Below, one piece after another: positions 23,934-35,740 of a stretch of DNA of 56,147 bases. The position numbers were made by a program, and so were the translations under genes. The first letter of the stretch is position 1; the number at the start of each line of letters is the position of its first letter. The notes under the pieces are model-generated. The model did no database searches, was not told the origin of the DNA, and saw only the letters and a list, made by a program, of their open reading frames with translations. The DNA is taken from the NCBI GenBank assembly GCA_036377075.1, contig DASUZB010000199.1:1-56147 (forward strand), in the 5' to 3' direction. Origin of the DNA: DASUZB01 sp036377075 (GTDB lineage: Bacteria > Actinomycetota > CALGFH01).

Positions 23934-24169
23934 AGGTCAGCCGCGCGTGGTGCTGTGGAGCGCGGCGGCAGATCCAGTTCCACGCCGCCGAGCGCGCCAA
24001 GGCGGTCCATGAGCGTGATGAACAGCCCGCCGGACGGCTCCGGCTCCCTGACCGCCTCCTCGAGGATGGCGCGCACTTCGGACTCCATGGAGCGGCCGTG
24101 CTGCGCGGCTCTCATGCGCAGGCGACGCTTGATGTCCTCGTCCAGGTTCCGGATGCTCAGTGCGGCCAT
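23930..24169 (-). CDS. FitA-like ribbon-helix-helix antitoxin
   Basis: The 79-residue protein begins MAALSIRNLDEDIKRRLRMR, the beta-strand and first helix of an Arc/FitA-type ribbon-helix-helix. HGRSMESEVRAILEEAVREP follows as helix 2. The C-terminal tail would wrap into the PIN toxin. It should bind DNA as a dimer and repress the module; the TGCTAGCA palindrome at 24196-24203 is a candidate site. It precedes and overlaps the toxin gene. Confidence 0.9.
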   Translation of the reverse strand: MAALSIRNLDEDIKRRLRMRAAQHGRSMESEVRAILEEAVREPEPSGGLFITLMDRLGALGGVELDLPPRSTAPRAADL

Positions 24170-24195
24170 ATGCGCACCTTCCTTCGTGCTATCAA

Positions 24196-24240
24196 TGCTA
24201 GCAGATGACAGAACCGTCGATACGGTTCTAGCTTGCTGGC
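24196..24240. promoter_or_regulatory. Divergent control region: TGCTAGCA palindrome and ECF42 promoter with 7-bp inverted repeat
   Basis: Between the antitoxin start (24169) and the sigma start (24241) lie a perfect 8-bp palindrome TGCTAGCA (24196-24203) and an inverted repeat AGAACCG-N6-CGGTTCT (24210-24216 / 24223-24229). The second overlaps a plus-strand promoter: ATGACA (24205-24210), 18 bases, then TAGCTT (24229-24234), followed six bases later by the GTG. The palindrome probably serves the antitoxin and the repeat the sigma gene. Confidence 0.5.
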
Positions 24241-25512
<1,272 letters not shown>

Positions 25513-25545
25513 GGCGCGCGAGCCTGGCGGCAAGGCGGCGAGCGG

Positions 25546-26997
25546 CTACGGCTCCAGCACGGGGGCGGCGGCGGGAGACCGGCGCGGGAGCAGGAGCGCG
25601 GCGAGCAGCGCCGCGGCGAGCAGCGCCAGCCCCGACACCCAGAGCGCGTGGTGGAGTCCGTCCACGAACCGCAGCCCCTGCCGTGGGTCGAGCCGCCGGC
25701 CGGCGACGCTCCCGGGGGGCAGGTGCGCGTACACCAGCGCGCCGAGCACGGCGACGCCGAGGACCTGGCCGAGCTGGCGCATCGCGTTGTGGACCGCCGA
25801 CGCCATGCCGGCGCGGGAGGCGTCGACCGCCGCGACCGCGATCGCGGTCATCGGCGTCAGGCACAGGCCGACCCCCGCGCCGACCAGCGCGAAGTTCCAC
25901 CAGATCGAGCCGATGCCGGTGTCCGGCCCGAGTCGCAGCAGGCCGAGCGTGGCCACGCCGCTGGTCGCCAGCCCGGCGAGCATCGGCAGGCGCGGGCCGA
26001 CGCGGCCGACCAGCCGGCCCGACAGTGGCGCGGCGAGCGCGAAGGCGATCCCGATCGCTGACACGTCGAGCCCGGCCACGACCGGCGAGTGCCCCTGCAC
26101 CTGCTGCAGGTAGGCGCTGAAGTAGACGACCGCGCCGACGAACGAGAAGAACACGACCAGCGCCGCGACGTTGGCGGCGGTGAAGACGGGTCGCAGGAAC
26201 AGCGAGACGTCGACCAGCGGCTCCGCCAGGCGGCGCTCCCAGGCGACGAACGCGACCAGGGCGGCGACCCCGCCGGCGAAGGCGGCGAGGATCGGCCACG
26301 ACCCCCAGCCGTGGTCCTGGCCGTCGATGATGGCGAACGCGAGCGCCGCCACCCCGGCGGTCGTCAGGACCGCGCCGAGCCAGTCGAAACGGCCCCGCGC
26401 CGGGGTCCGCGGCAGCCGCGGGACGTACCGCGCCGCGAGCAGGATCAGGACGGCGCTCAGCGGGACGTTGAGCAGGAACACCCAGCGCCAGCCGAGGGTG
26501 TCGACGACCACCCCGCCGAGCCCGGGCCCGACCGCCAGCGCCAGCCCGGAGCCGGTCGACCACAACCCGATCGCCGCGGCTCGCTGCCCGGGGTCCTCGA
26601 AGATCGCCCTGATGATCGTCAGGCTGCCGGGCACCAGCAGCGCCGGGCCGAGGCCCTGCACCACGCGGCCAAGCAGCAGCGGCCCGACCGAGGGAGCGAG
26701 CCCGGTCAGCAACGACCCGAGCCCGAAGGCGGCGACGCCGAGCAGGTACACGCCCTTGCGACCGTGCCGGTCGCCGAGCACCCCGCCGGCGACCAGCAGG
26801 CTCGAGTACACCAGCACGTAGGCGTCGACGATCCACTGCAGGTCGGTCGCGCCGGCGCGCAGCTCCTCGCCGATCGTCGGCAGCGCGACGCTCACGACCG
26901 TGGTGGACATCACCGCCAGGAACTGCCCCCCGGCCACCACCGCGAGCGCCGGCCAGGCGCCGCGCGTGACCGCATCGGTGCGTGGCTGGCCGACCAT
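25546..26997 (-). CDS. MFS exporter, DHA2 (14-TM drug:H+ antiporter) family
   Basis: The 483-residue protein has about 14 membrane helices. Diagnostic parts are AVMSTTVVSVALPTIGEELR (motif D1), LGDRHGRKGVYLLGVAAFGL (motif A) and GSGLALAVGPGLGGVVVDTLGWRWVFLLN (motif C and after). This is the EmrB/QacA-like group, exporting hydrophobic drugs or dyes in exchange for protons. It starts 12 bases after the second aldo/keto reductase, so the two probably form an operon linking reduction and export of a toxic compound. Confidence 0.92.
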   Translation of the reverse strand: MVGQPRTDAVTRGAWPALAVVAGGQFLAVMSTTVVSVALPTIGEELRAGATDLQWIVDAYVLVYSSLLVAGGVLGDRHGRKGVYLLGVAAFGLGSLLTGLAPSVGPLLLGRVVQGLGPALLVPGSLTIIRAIFEDPGQRAAAIGLWSTGSGLALAVGPGLGGVVVDTLGWRWVFLLNVPLSAVLILLAARYVPRLPRTPARGRFDWLGAVLTTAGVAALAFAIIDGQDHGWGSWPILAAFAGGVAALVAFVAWERRLAEPLVDVSLFLRPVFTAANVAALVVFFSFVGAVVYFSAYLQQVQGHSPVVAGLDVSAIGIAFALAAPLSGRLVGRVGPRLPMLAGLATSGVATLGLLRLGPDTGIGSIWWNFALVGAGVGLCLTPMTAIAVAAVDASRAGMASAVHNAMRQLGQVLGVAVLGALVYAHLPPGSVAGRRLDPRQGLRFVDGLHHALWVSGLALLAAALLAALLLPRRSPAAAPVLEP

Positions 26998-27009
26998 GGC
27001 GCTGGAGCG

Positions 27010-27990
27010 TCAGGAGTGTCCGCGGATCGGGTGTGGCCGGTACGGCGCCTCCAGGCGGGCGACCTCCTCCTCGCCGAGGGACAGCTCCGCCGCCGCGACC
27101 GCGTCCTCGAGGTGGCCGAGCCTGGTCGCCCCCACGATCGGCGCGGTCACCCCCGGCCTGCCCAGCAGCCACGCCAGCGCCACCTGGGCCGGCGGCACGC
27201 CGCGCTCGCCCGCCACCGCGCGCACCGCGTCCACCACGTCGAAGTCGGCCTCGTCGTACAGCTCGTCGGCGTAGCGGTCGGTGTCCGCCCGCCGCGTGTG
27301 GCGCTGCCCGCCCCGGTCCTTGTTGCCGGCCAGCAGCCCGCGCGCCAGCGGGCTCCACGGGATGACGCCGACGCCCTGGTCGAGGCAGAGCGGGATCATC
27401 TCCCGCTCCTCCTCGCGGTAGGCCAGGTTGTAGTGGTTCTGCATCGACACGAACCGGCTGGTGCCCGCCCGCTCCGCGGCGTGCTGCGCCTTGGCGAACT
27501 GCCAGGCGAACATGCTGGAGGCCCCGACGTAGCGCGCCTTGCCCGAGCGCACCACCTCGTGCAGGGCCTCCATGGTCTCCTCGATCGGGGTCTCGTGGTC
27601 CCAGCGGTGGATCTGGTAGAGGTCGACGTACTCGACCCCGAGGCGGCCGAGCGACGCGTCGATGCCGGCGAGGACGTGCTTGCGCGACAGGCCCTGGTCG
27701 TTGGGCCCCGACCCCGTGGCCCCGTAGACCTTGGTGGCCAGGACGTAGTCGTCGCGGCGGCCGAACAGCTTGCCGAGCAACCGCCCGGTGATCTCCTCGC
27801 TGGCGCCCTCCGAGTACACGTCGGCGGTGTCGAAGAAGGTCACGCCGGCCTCGACGGCGCGCCGCACGATCGGCTCGGCCCCGTCCTCGTCGAGCGCCCA
27901 CGGCCGGACGGCGGGATCGCCGTAGCTCATCATCCCCAGGCAGATCCGCGACACCTTCAGGCCCGACGAGCCCAAGTGCACGTACTCCAT
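27010..27990 (-). CDS. Aldo/keto reductase (paralogue 2, inverted near-copy)
   Basis: The 326-residue protein is the same length as paralogue 1 and alike through most of its sequence: MEYVHLGSSGLKVSRICLGM, FFDTADVYSEG with catalytic Asp and Tyr, LATKVYGATG with Lys and YQIHRWD with His. Differences cluster in residues 25-60 and 255-275. A 206-base block near the 3' end (27038-27243) is almost identical in DNA to paralogue 1. It is followed by the MFS exporter in an operon and is divergent from the decarboxylase gene. AGGAGG (rev. strand) lies a few bases upstream of ATG 27990. Confidence 0.93.
   Translation of the reverse strand: MEYVHLGSSGLKVSRICLGMMSYGDPAVRPWALDEDGAEPIVRRAVEAGVTFFDTADVYSEGASEEITGRLLGKLFGRRDDYVLATKVYGATGSGPNDQGLSRKHVLAGIDASLGRLGVEYVDLYQIHRWDHETPIEETMEALHEVVRSGKARYVGASSMFAWQFAKAQHAAERAGTSRFVSMQNHYNLAYREEEREMIPLCLDQGVGVIPWSPLARGLLAGNKDRGGQRHTRRADTDRYADELYDEADFDVVDAVRAVAGERGVPPAQVALAWLLGRPGVTAPIVGATRLGHLEDAVAAAELSLGEEEVARLEAPYRPHPIRGHS
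27038..27243. repeat. Near-identical inverted repeat, arm 2
   Basis: Reverse complement of 10455-10660 with about two mismatches. The match starts and stops inside the coding sequences of the two aldo/keto reductases. Confidence 0.8.
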
Positions 27991-28068
27991 GCCGCCTCCT
28001 TCTCGACGCCCTCGGTCCGCTCCCGGCGACCATCGTAGGCTTGGCGCGACGCGGCGCCCCACGGGCCG

Positions 28069-28081
28069 TACGCTGGGGCCG
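28069..28081 (+). promoter_or_regulatory. Candidate -10 box TACGCT of the decarboxylase gene
   Basis: TACGCT (28069-28074) is followed after six bases by GTG at 28081, the same spacing as three other promoters in the window. That GTG is out of frame with the decarboxylase, so it probably marks the transcription start of a 46-base leader carrying the GGGGGAG ribosome site at about 28115-28122. Confidence 0.35.
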
Positions 28082-28126
28082 TGAGGGGCCGCGGGGCGGC
28101 GGGTGCGCATCGGAAGGGGGAGCGCC

Positions 28127-29524
28127 GTGCAGGAGCCGGACTGGAAGGGACCGCTGAGCGAGGCGTACGAGCGGGCGCTGAGGTACCTGGAGGGCCTGCC
28201 CGAGCGTCCGGTGGACAGCCGAGCAGACCTTGCCGAGCTGCGCGCCGCGCTCGGCGGGCCGCTGCCCGAGGAGCCGTTCGAGCCGCGCGAGGTGGTCGCC
28301 GCGCTGGCCACGGCCGCCGAGCTGGGGCTGGTGGCCTCGTCGAGCGGCCGCTTCTTCGGCTTCGTCATCGGCGGCGCCACCCCGGCGGCACTCGCCGCCG
28401 ACTGGCTCACCTCGGTCTGGGACCAGAACGCCGGCCTGTACGTCGCCGGACCAGCCGCCAGCGTCGTCGAGGAGACGGCCGGCCGCTGGCTGGCTGACCT
28501 GTTCGGGCTTCCGGCGGGGGTCTCGGTCGGCTTCGTCACCGGCGGCCAGATGGCCAACTTCACCGGGCTCGCAGCCGCCAGGCACGAGGTGCTGCGCCGC
28601 GCCGGCTGGGACGTCGAGGCGGACGGTCTGGTCGGCGCACCGGCGGTGCGGGTGCTCGCGGGCGAGGGCCGCCATGACACGATCGACCGGTCGCTGCGCT
28701 TCCTCGGCCTCGGCTCGCGCGTGGTCGTGCCGGTGGAGATGGACGACCAGGGGCGCATGCGCCCCGACGCCCTGCGCCAGGCGCTTGCCGCCGGCGACGG
28801 GCCGGCGATCGTCTGCGCCCAGGCCGGCAACGTCAACAGCGGGGCCTTCGACCCCCTGGCGGAGGTCTGCGGGGTCGCCCACCAGCACGGTGCCTGGGTA
28901 CACGTCGATGGCGCCTTCGGCCTCTGGGCCGCCGCCAGCCCCCGGCTACGGCCGCTGCTGACCGGGGCGGAGCTGGCCGACTCCTGGGCCACCGACGCCC
29001 ACAAGTGGCTCAACGTCCCCTACGACTCCGGCCTGGTCTTCTGCGCCCACCCGGAGGCCCACCGGGCCGCGATGGGCGTGCGCGCGGCCTACCTGGTCCA
29101 CGCCGCCGCCGGCGAACGCGACGAGATGGACTACAACCCCGAGTTCTCCCGGCGGGCGCGCGGCTTCGCGGTCTACGCGGGCCTCGCCGCGCTGGGCCGC
29201 TCCGGCGTCGTCGCGCTGGTGGAGCGCTGCTGCGCGCTGGCGCGCCGCTTCGCCGAGCGGCTCGCCGCCGAGGGCGTGGAGGTGCTCAACGAGGTGGTCC
29301 TCAACCAGGTCCTGGTGCGCTTCCACGCCGCCGACGGCGACCACGACGCCCACACCCGCCGGGTGGCCGAGCGGGTGCGGCAGGACGGCACCTGCTGGAT
29401 GAGCGGGACCACCTGGCGCGGCCAGGCGGCCATGCGCATCTCCGTGTCGAACTGGTCGACCGACGAGGCCGACGTGGACCGCTCGGTCGCGGCGATCCTG
29501 CGCTGCGCCGCGGAGGACCGGTAG
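28127..29524 (+). CDS. PLP-dependent amino acid decarboxylase (group II type)
   Basis: The 465-residue fold-type I PLP enzyme begins near VQEPDWKGPLSEAYERALRY. It has the family segments GRFFGFVIGGATPAALAADW, TGGQMANFTGLAAARHEVL, WVHVDGAFGLWAAASP (Asp contacting the pyridine N) and WATDAHKWLNVPYDSG, with Lys forming the Schiff base. Relatives decarboxylate aromatic amino acids, glutamate or diaminobutyrate; the substrate here is not clear. GTG 28127 is chosen for the GGGGGAG site four bases upstream; the track frame also opens at 28103. It is divergent from the reductase/exporter operon. Confidence 0.9.
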   Translation: MQEPDWKGPLSEAYERALRYLEGLPERPVDSRADLAELRAALGGPLPEEPFEPREVVAALATAAELGLVASSSGRFFGFVIGGATPAALAADWLTSVWDQNAGLYVAGPAASVVEETAGRWLADLFGLPAGVSVGFVTGGQMANFTGLAAARHEVLRRAGWDVEADGLVGAPAVRVLAGEGRHDTIDRSLRFLGLGSRVVVPVEMDDQGRMRPDALRQALAAGDGPAIVCAQAGNVNSGAFDPLAEVCGVAHQHGAWVHVDGAFGLWAAASPRLRPLLTGAELADSWATDAHKWLNVPYDSGLVFCAHPEAHRAAMGVRAAYLVHAAAGERDEMDYNPEFSRRARGFAVYAGLAALGRSGVVALVERCCALARRFAERLAAEGVEVLNEVVLNQVLVRFHAADGDHDAHTRRVAERVRQDGTCWMSGTTWRGQAAMRISVSNWSTDEADVDRSVAAILRCAAEDR

Positions 29525-29764
29525 CGCGGGCCCTGCGGCCCATGCCGTAGCAATGAGCCTATTGACATGATCCGCCGGGATCGTCAGCGTCCTGCGGTGC
29601 AGCCGTCCCTCCTACCCGGGGAGACGGCGGCACGCTCCGGTCCACCAAGGAGGGCGCATGGCCGAGCCCCGGCGACGACGCCGCAATCGTGCTCCCCCGT
29701 CCACCTCACCTCCCCGCACCCCCCGGCCCCACCGGGTGCAGCCACGAGCACGAACGGAGACCCC

Positions 29765-31723
29765 ATGATCCGTAGAAGATTGCTGGCGTTGTCGCTGGTA
29801 CCGGTCCTGGTCAGTGCCATCGCGCTGGCGGTCGTCGGTACCCGCCCCGCACCGGCGCGCGCCGACACCACCACGCGGCAGATCCCCAGCAGCGGGACCA
29901 CCGCCATCCGCGGCGGCCCCACCGGCAGCGGGGCTCTCCAGCAGCCGGAGTTCCCCAAGGGGGTCGAGCGCGACGCCGAGGCCGCCGCGAGGGCCGCCGC
30001 CAGGGTGACCGCGGCTCACAAGGCGCGCACCAACCGGAGCCTCTCGCTCCTGCGCGGCCTGCGCGGGCACGCCGGCGCCTCGGTCGCGGGCGCCAAGCTC
30101 GCGTCGAGCCCGCAGCTCAACCTCAGCTTCGCCGGCATAAACCACCGTGACCAGCGCACCGCCAGCGGCGGCAACCAGTTCTCGCTGGAACCGCCCGACC
30201 AGGGCCTGTGCGCGGGCAACGGCTTCGTGCTCGAGACGGTCAACGACGCGCTGCGCGTGTTCGACCGCAACGGCAACCCGCTGACCGGCGTCACCGCCTT
30301 GAACGCCTTCTACGGGTACGCGCCGGCGATCGACCGCACCACCGGGTTGTCCGGGCCGTTCGTCACCGACCCGAGCTGCTACTTCGACAGCGTCACCCGG
30401 CGCTGGTTCCACGTCGTGCTGACGCTGGACACCGACCCGGTCAGCGGCGACTTCCTCGGGACCAACCACCTCGACCTCGCCGTCAGCAACACCAGCGACC
30501 CGACCGGCCAGTGGACAATCTATGTGGTGCCGGCGCAGGACGACGGCACCCAGGGAACGCCCAACCACGGCTGCGCGGGCGGCCCCTGCCTCGGCGACTA
30601 CCCGCACATCGGCGCCGACGCCTTCGGCTTCTACATCACCACCAACGAGTACCCGTTCTTCGAGGACGGGTTCCACGCCGCCCAGGTCTACGCGTTCAAC
30701 AAGTTCGCGCTGGCGGCCAACGCCGCGAACGTGGCCGTGACCCAGTTCGACACGGTCGGCGCCGTGGCCGGCAACCCCGGCTTCACGGTGTGGCCGGCGA
30801 CCAGCCCGGGCCTGCAGTTCGAGCTGGCGCAGGGCGGCACGGAGTACTTCCTCAGCTCGATGGCGGCCGAGGAGGCCAACGGCAACGGCACCGACAACCG
30901 CATCGCGATCTGGGCGCTGAGCCGCACGGCGACGCTGCTCACCTCGCACCCGGCGCCGGTGCTGCGCAACTCGATCATCAGGGTCGGCACCTACAGCATC
31001 CCGCCCAAGGCCGACCAGAAGCCCGGCGACTTCCCGCTGGGACAGTGCATCAACGACACCACCCTGCCGACCCCGTTCGGGCCCGGCTGCTGGCAGTTCC
31101 TGTTCAACCCCCCTGAGCCGGCCCACGACGAGGTCGAGTCGCACCTGGATTCCAACGACACCCGCATGCAGCAGGTGGTGTTCGCCGACGGCAAGGTCTG
31201 GGGCGCGCTCGACACCACCGTCCACGTCGGCGGCGCCGACAAGGCCGGCGTCGAGTTCTTCGTCGTCCGGCCGCACGTCACCGGGTCGGGCGTCAGCGGC
31301 TCGCTCGCCAGGCAGGGCTACGTCGGGGTCGCCAACAACAACCTGACCTACCCGGCGGTCGGGGTGAACACCCACGGCGACGGCGTGATCGCCTTCACGC
31401 TGGTCGGCGCGGACCACTACCCGAGCGCCGCCTACGCGGGCCTGGACGCCTCCGGCGTGGGGCCGGTCAAGGTCGCCGCGGAGGGGCTCGGCCCCTCCGA
31501 CGGGTTCACCAGCTACAAGGCGTTCGTCGGCAACCCGCCGCGGACCCGCTGGGGCGACTACGGCGCGACCGCGCCCGACGGCAACACGCTGTGGATCGCC
31601 TCCGAGTACATCGGGCAGACCTGCACGCTCGCGCAGTGGGTCGCGGCTCCGCTCGGCAGCTGCGGTGGCACCCGCACCGCGCTCGCCAACTGGGGCACCC
31701 GCATCAGCCGGGTCACCCCGTAG
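29765..31723 (+). CDS. Secreted protein of unknown function, probable beta-propeller
   Basis: The 652-residue protein has a clear signal peptide (RRRLLALSLVPVLVSAIALA with an APARADT cleavage region) and GGAG before ATG 29765. After a variable 120 residues comes a long domain rich in Gly/Asp/Asn turns and short strands, such as EPPDQGLCAGNGFVLETVND, RWFHVVLTLDTDP, GDYPHIGADAFGFYITTNEY and TRWGDYGATAPDGNTLWIAS. The repeated W/Y-ending strands suggest a beta-propeller. Six or more cysteines indicate an extracellular location. No catalytic motif was found. A strong terminator follows at 31738. Confidence 0.75.
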   Translation: MIRRRLLALSLVPVLVSAIALAVVGTRPAPARADTTTRQIPSSGTTAIRGGPTGSGALQQPEFPKGVERDAEAAARAAARVTAAHKARTNRSLSLLRGLRGHAGASVAGAKLASSPQLNLSFAGINHRDQRTASGGNQFSLEPPDQGLCAGNGFVLETVNDALRVFDRNGNPLTGVTALNAFYGYAPAIDRTTGLSGPFVTDPSCYFDSVTRRWFHVVLTLDTDPVSGDFLGTNHLDLAVSNTSDPTGQWTIYVVPAQDDGTQGTPNHGCAGGPCLGDYPHIGADAFGFYITTNEYPFFEDGFHAAQVYAFNKFALAANAANVAVTQFDTVGAVAGNPGFTVWPATSPGLQFELAQGGTEYFLSSMAAEEANGNGTDNRIAIWALSRTATLLTSHPAPVLRNSIIRVGTYSIPPKADQKPGDFPLGQCINDTTLPTPFGPGCWQFLFNPPEPAHDEVESHLDSNDTRMQQVVFADGKVWGALDTTVHVGGADKAGVEFFVVRPHVTGSGVSGSLARQGYVGVANNNLTYPAVGVNTHGDGVIAFTLVGADHYPSAAYAGLDASGVGPVKVAAEGLGPSDGFTSYKAFVGNPPRTRWGDYGATAPDGNTLWIASEYIGQTCTLAQWVAAPLGSCGGTRTALANWGTRISRVTP

Positions 31724-31737
31724 CACCACCTCGACGC

Positions 31738-31767
31738 GGGGGCCGCTCCCTTGAAGGGGCGGCCCCC
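31738..31767 (+). terminator. Terminator hairpin
   Basis: GGGGGCCGCTCC and GGGGCGGCCCCC pair over 12 positions (one G-U) around the loop CTTGAA, 15 bases after the stop of the secreted protein gene. Confidence 0.75.
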
Positions 31768-31816
31768 CGCTCGTTCCCGGGGCGGCTTCCCGCCGGATGC
31801 AACCGCGCGCCCCGCG

Positions 31817-31912
31817 GCCACCTACGGCCGGCTCGTCGGGCAGCGCTACGCCGTCACCGGCGACCTCGCCGAGGCCGAGGACGCCGTCCAGGAGGCGTTC
31901 GCCCGGGCGGGG
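31817..31912 (+). pseudogene. ECF sigma factor region 2 remnant
   Basis: The plus frame reads ATYGRLVGQRYAVTGDLAEA then EDAVQEAFARAG, the core of sigma region 2 in SigE-like ECF factors (the DAVQEAFARA helix binds the polymerase coiled coil). No start lies upstream, and after ARAG the frame passes into unrelated sequence. A further short frame ending at 31998 (KIIQVLSRLSDAERREWLAW) overlaps the start of the SUKH gene and may be part of an upstream partner that has also been lost. Confidence 0.5.
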
Positions 31913-31994
31913 CTAAGATCATCCAGGTCCTCAGCAGGCTCTCGGACGCCGAGCGCAGGGAGTGGCTCGCCTGGCTGCAGGGGGAGACGCCGCC

Positions 31995-32456
31995 GTGATC
32001 GAGATCGAGCCCTTCGGAGCCGTCGACGAGCAGGGGCTGCGCGACGTCGAGCAGGCCCTCGGGGCGCCGCTCCCGCCCGCCTACCGGGAGTTCCTGGCCC
32101 GCACCGGCGGTGGCTGGGCGGCGAGGCCGAACTACCTGGTCGGACCGACCTTCGAGGTGGACGTCTTCCTCGGCGTCACCGACGACCCCGGCTACAGGCT
32201 CGTGACCAGCCAGTGGGTCGGCTTCGCCGAGCTCCTGCCCCCCGAGGTGATCGTGATCGCCTACGCCGACGCCGGCGAGGTCTGCCTGCAGCTGACCGGC
32301 GACCAGGCCGGCCGGGTGCTGTGGCTGAGCCACGACGTCTGGGACGACGTCCCGGAGGGGGAGACCTCCTGGGCCGTCCTGCAGCCCCTCTGCGACGACT
32401 TCCAGACCTTCCTCGACAAGGTCCTCCTCCCAGGAGAGCCACCCGAGGAGGCCTGA
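31995..32456 (+). CDS. SMI1/KNR4 (SUKH) family protein
   Basis: The 153-residue protein has the SUKH pattern: EQALGAPLPPAYREFLARTG at the N-terminus (the L-P-x-x-Y-x-x-F-L motif), GGGWAARPNYLVG, GYRLVTSQWVGFAELLPPEV and ETSWAVLQPLCDDFQTFLDK. Many SUKH proteins are immunity proteins to polymorphic toxins; others act as general scaffolds. No toxin gene is nearby. The GTG at 31995 overlaps the stop of a short upstream frame. The N-terminal boundary is moderately certain. Confidence 0.75.
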   Translation: MIEIEPFGAVDEQGLRDVEQALGAPLPPAYREFLARTGGGWAARPNYLVGPTFEVDVFLGVTDDPGYRLVTSQWVGFAELLPPEVIVIAYADAGEVCLQLTGDQAGRVLWLSHDVWDDVPEGETSWAVLQPLCDDFQTFLDKVLLPGEPPEEA

Positions 32457-32578
32457 GCCCGCCCTCGGCGCTGCCGGGATGTGACTTCCCATCACCCGGA
32501 ATACGCCGTCGAGCGGTTGACCGCCGACCGGCCACATGGTGGAGTCACTGCCCGGTCTCCCAGCCCAGGAGGAGCTCA

Positions 32579-33958
32579 ATGCGGCTTCGCTTGGCCGGCG
32601 TCGTTGCCGGCATCAGCCTGCTGGCGTCCAGTGGCGTGTGGGCGCTCGCCCCGGCCGTCGCCCAACCGGCGGCCGCCTCCGGTCACGCCAGAGCGGCGTT
32701 GGTGCCGAGCGCCCGCCACCTGAGCAACCGGCACTGGCAGGCACCGCCGACGACCGCCGACTGCCTCGCGCAGATCGGCATCTCCTGCTACGCGCCGTTC
32801 CAGCTGCAGCAGGCCTACAACCTCGAGCCGCTGTACGAGCGGGGCCTGACCGGGCGCGGCCGCACCATCGTGATCGTCGACGCGTTCGGCTCGCCGACCG
32901 TGCGCCAGGACCTGGCCAAGTTCGACGCCGACTTCGGCCTGCCCGACCCGCCGCACTTCCGCATCATCCAGCCCGCCGGCAAGGTGCCGCCGTTCGACCC
33001 GACCGACCCCGAGATGGCCGGCTGGGCCGAGGAGACCAGCCTCGACGTCCAGTGGGCGCACGCGATCGCGCCGGGCGCGAACATCCTGCTGGTCGAGACG
33101 CCCGTGTCGGAGACCGAGGGCGTCCAGGGCTTCCCCGAGATCGTCGAGGCCGAGAACTTCGTCATCGACCACGGCCTCGGCGACGTGATCTCGCAGAGCT
33201 TCGGCGCCACCGAGGAGACCTTCCCCAACAAGGGGGCCCTGCTCGGGCTGCGCAGCGCGTTCAAGAACGCCGCCAGGCACCACGTCACCGTCCTCGGCTC
33301 GAGCGGCGACGCGGGGCCGACCGACTTCCAGCTCGACCTCGAGAGCCTCTACACCCACCGGGTCAACTCCTGGCCCTCCTCCGACCCGCTGGTGACCTCG
33401 ATCGGCGGCACCCAGCTCCACCTCGACGCCGACGGCAACCGCACCGCGCCCGACAACGTCTGGAACGACCAGGAGCTGTTCGGCACGGCCGCGGCCAGCG
33501 GCGGCGGCTTCTCGCACGTGTTCGGCCGGCCGCAGTTCCAGAACGTGGTGCGCAACGTCGTCGGTCGCCACCGCGGCACGCCCGACATCAGCATGAGCGC
33601 CGCGGTCGACGGCGGCGTGCTGGTCAACATCGGCTTCACCGGCGGTGACGGGATCACGCCCGGCTACTACGTGTTCGGCGGGACCAGCGAGTCCGCGCCC
33701 GAGTTCGCCGGCGTCGTCGCGATCGCCGACCAGCTCGCCCACCACCGCCTCGGGCTGCTCAACCCGCGCCTCTACCAGCTCGGCGCGCGGCGCAGCCGCG
33801 GCATCGTCGACGTCACCATCGGCGACAACACCGTCACCTTCACCCAGGGCGGGCAGACCTTCACGGTGCCGGGCTTCCCCGCCGTCCGGGGCTACGACCT
33901 GTCGACCGGCTGGGGCACGATCGACGCCGCCAAGTTCGTCCCCGCGCTGGCCCACTAG
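32579..33958 (+). CDS. Secreted S53 (sedolisin) family peptidase
   Basis: The 459-residue protein has a signal peptide (LAGVVAGISLLASSGVWALA) and AGGAGGAG four bases before ATG 32579. Catalytic residues are visible: Glu and Asp in EETSLDVQWAHAIAPGA, the oxyanion Asp in SSGDAGPTD and the nucleophile in GGTSESAPEFAGVVA. Substrate-site GGG follows in ASGGGFSHVF. The pro-domain is very short compared with kumamolisins, as in many actinobacterial S53/S8 hybrids. It would act outside the cell, probably at acidic pH. A perfect terminator follows. Confidence 0.9.
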   Translation: MRLRLAGVVAGISLLASSGVWALAPAVAQPAAASGHARAALVPSARHLSNRHWQAPPTTADCLAQIGISCYAPFQLQQAYNLEPLYERGLTGRGRTIVIVDAFGSPTVRQDLAKFDADFGLPDPPHFRIIQPAGKVPPFDPTDPEMAGWAEETSLDVQWAHAIAPGANILLVETPVSETEGVQGFPEIVEAENFVIDHGLGDVISQSFGATEETFPNKGALLGLRSAFKNAARHHVTVLGSSGDAGPTDFQLDLESLYTHRVNSWPSSDPLVTSIGGTQLHLDADGNRTAPDNVWNDQELFGTAAASGGGFSHVFGRPQFQNVVRNVVGRHRGTPDISMSAAVDGGVLVNIGFTGGDGITPGYYVFGGTSESAPEFAGVVAIADQLAHHRLGLLNPRLYQLGARRSRGIVDVTIGDNTVTFTQGGQTFTVPGFPAVRGYDLSTGWGTIDAAKFVPALAH

Positions 33959-33972
33959 CCGTCCAGCAGTCC

Positions 33973-34004
33973 CGATGGGCCCGGCACCCTCGCCGGGCCC
34001 ATCG
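33973..34004 (+). terminator. Terminator hairpin after the S53 peptidase
   Basis: CGATGGGCCCGGC / GCCGGGCCCATCG form a perfect 13-bp stem with a 6-base loop, 14 bases after the stop. Confidence 0.78.
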
Positions 34005-34084
34005 CCTTGCCCGGCGGGTCGCGGAGCCGCGGCCGCGGAGGAAACTCTGCTGCGGCCGGCGCCGCCGGCGTGCAAGGCTGGGGC

Positions 34085-35726
<1,642 letters not shown>

Positions 35727-35740
<14 letters not shown>

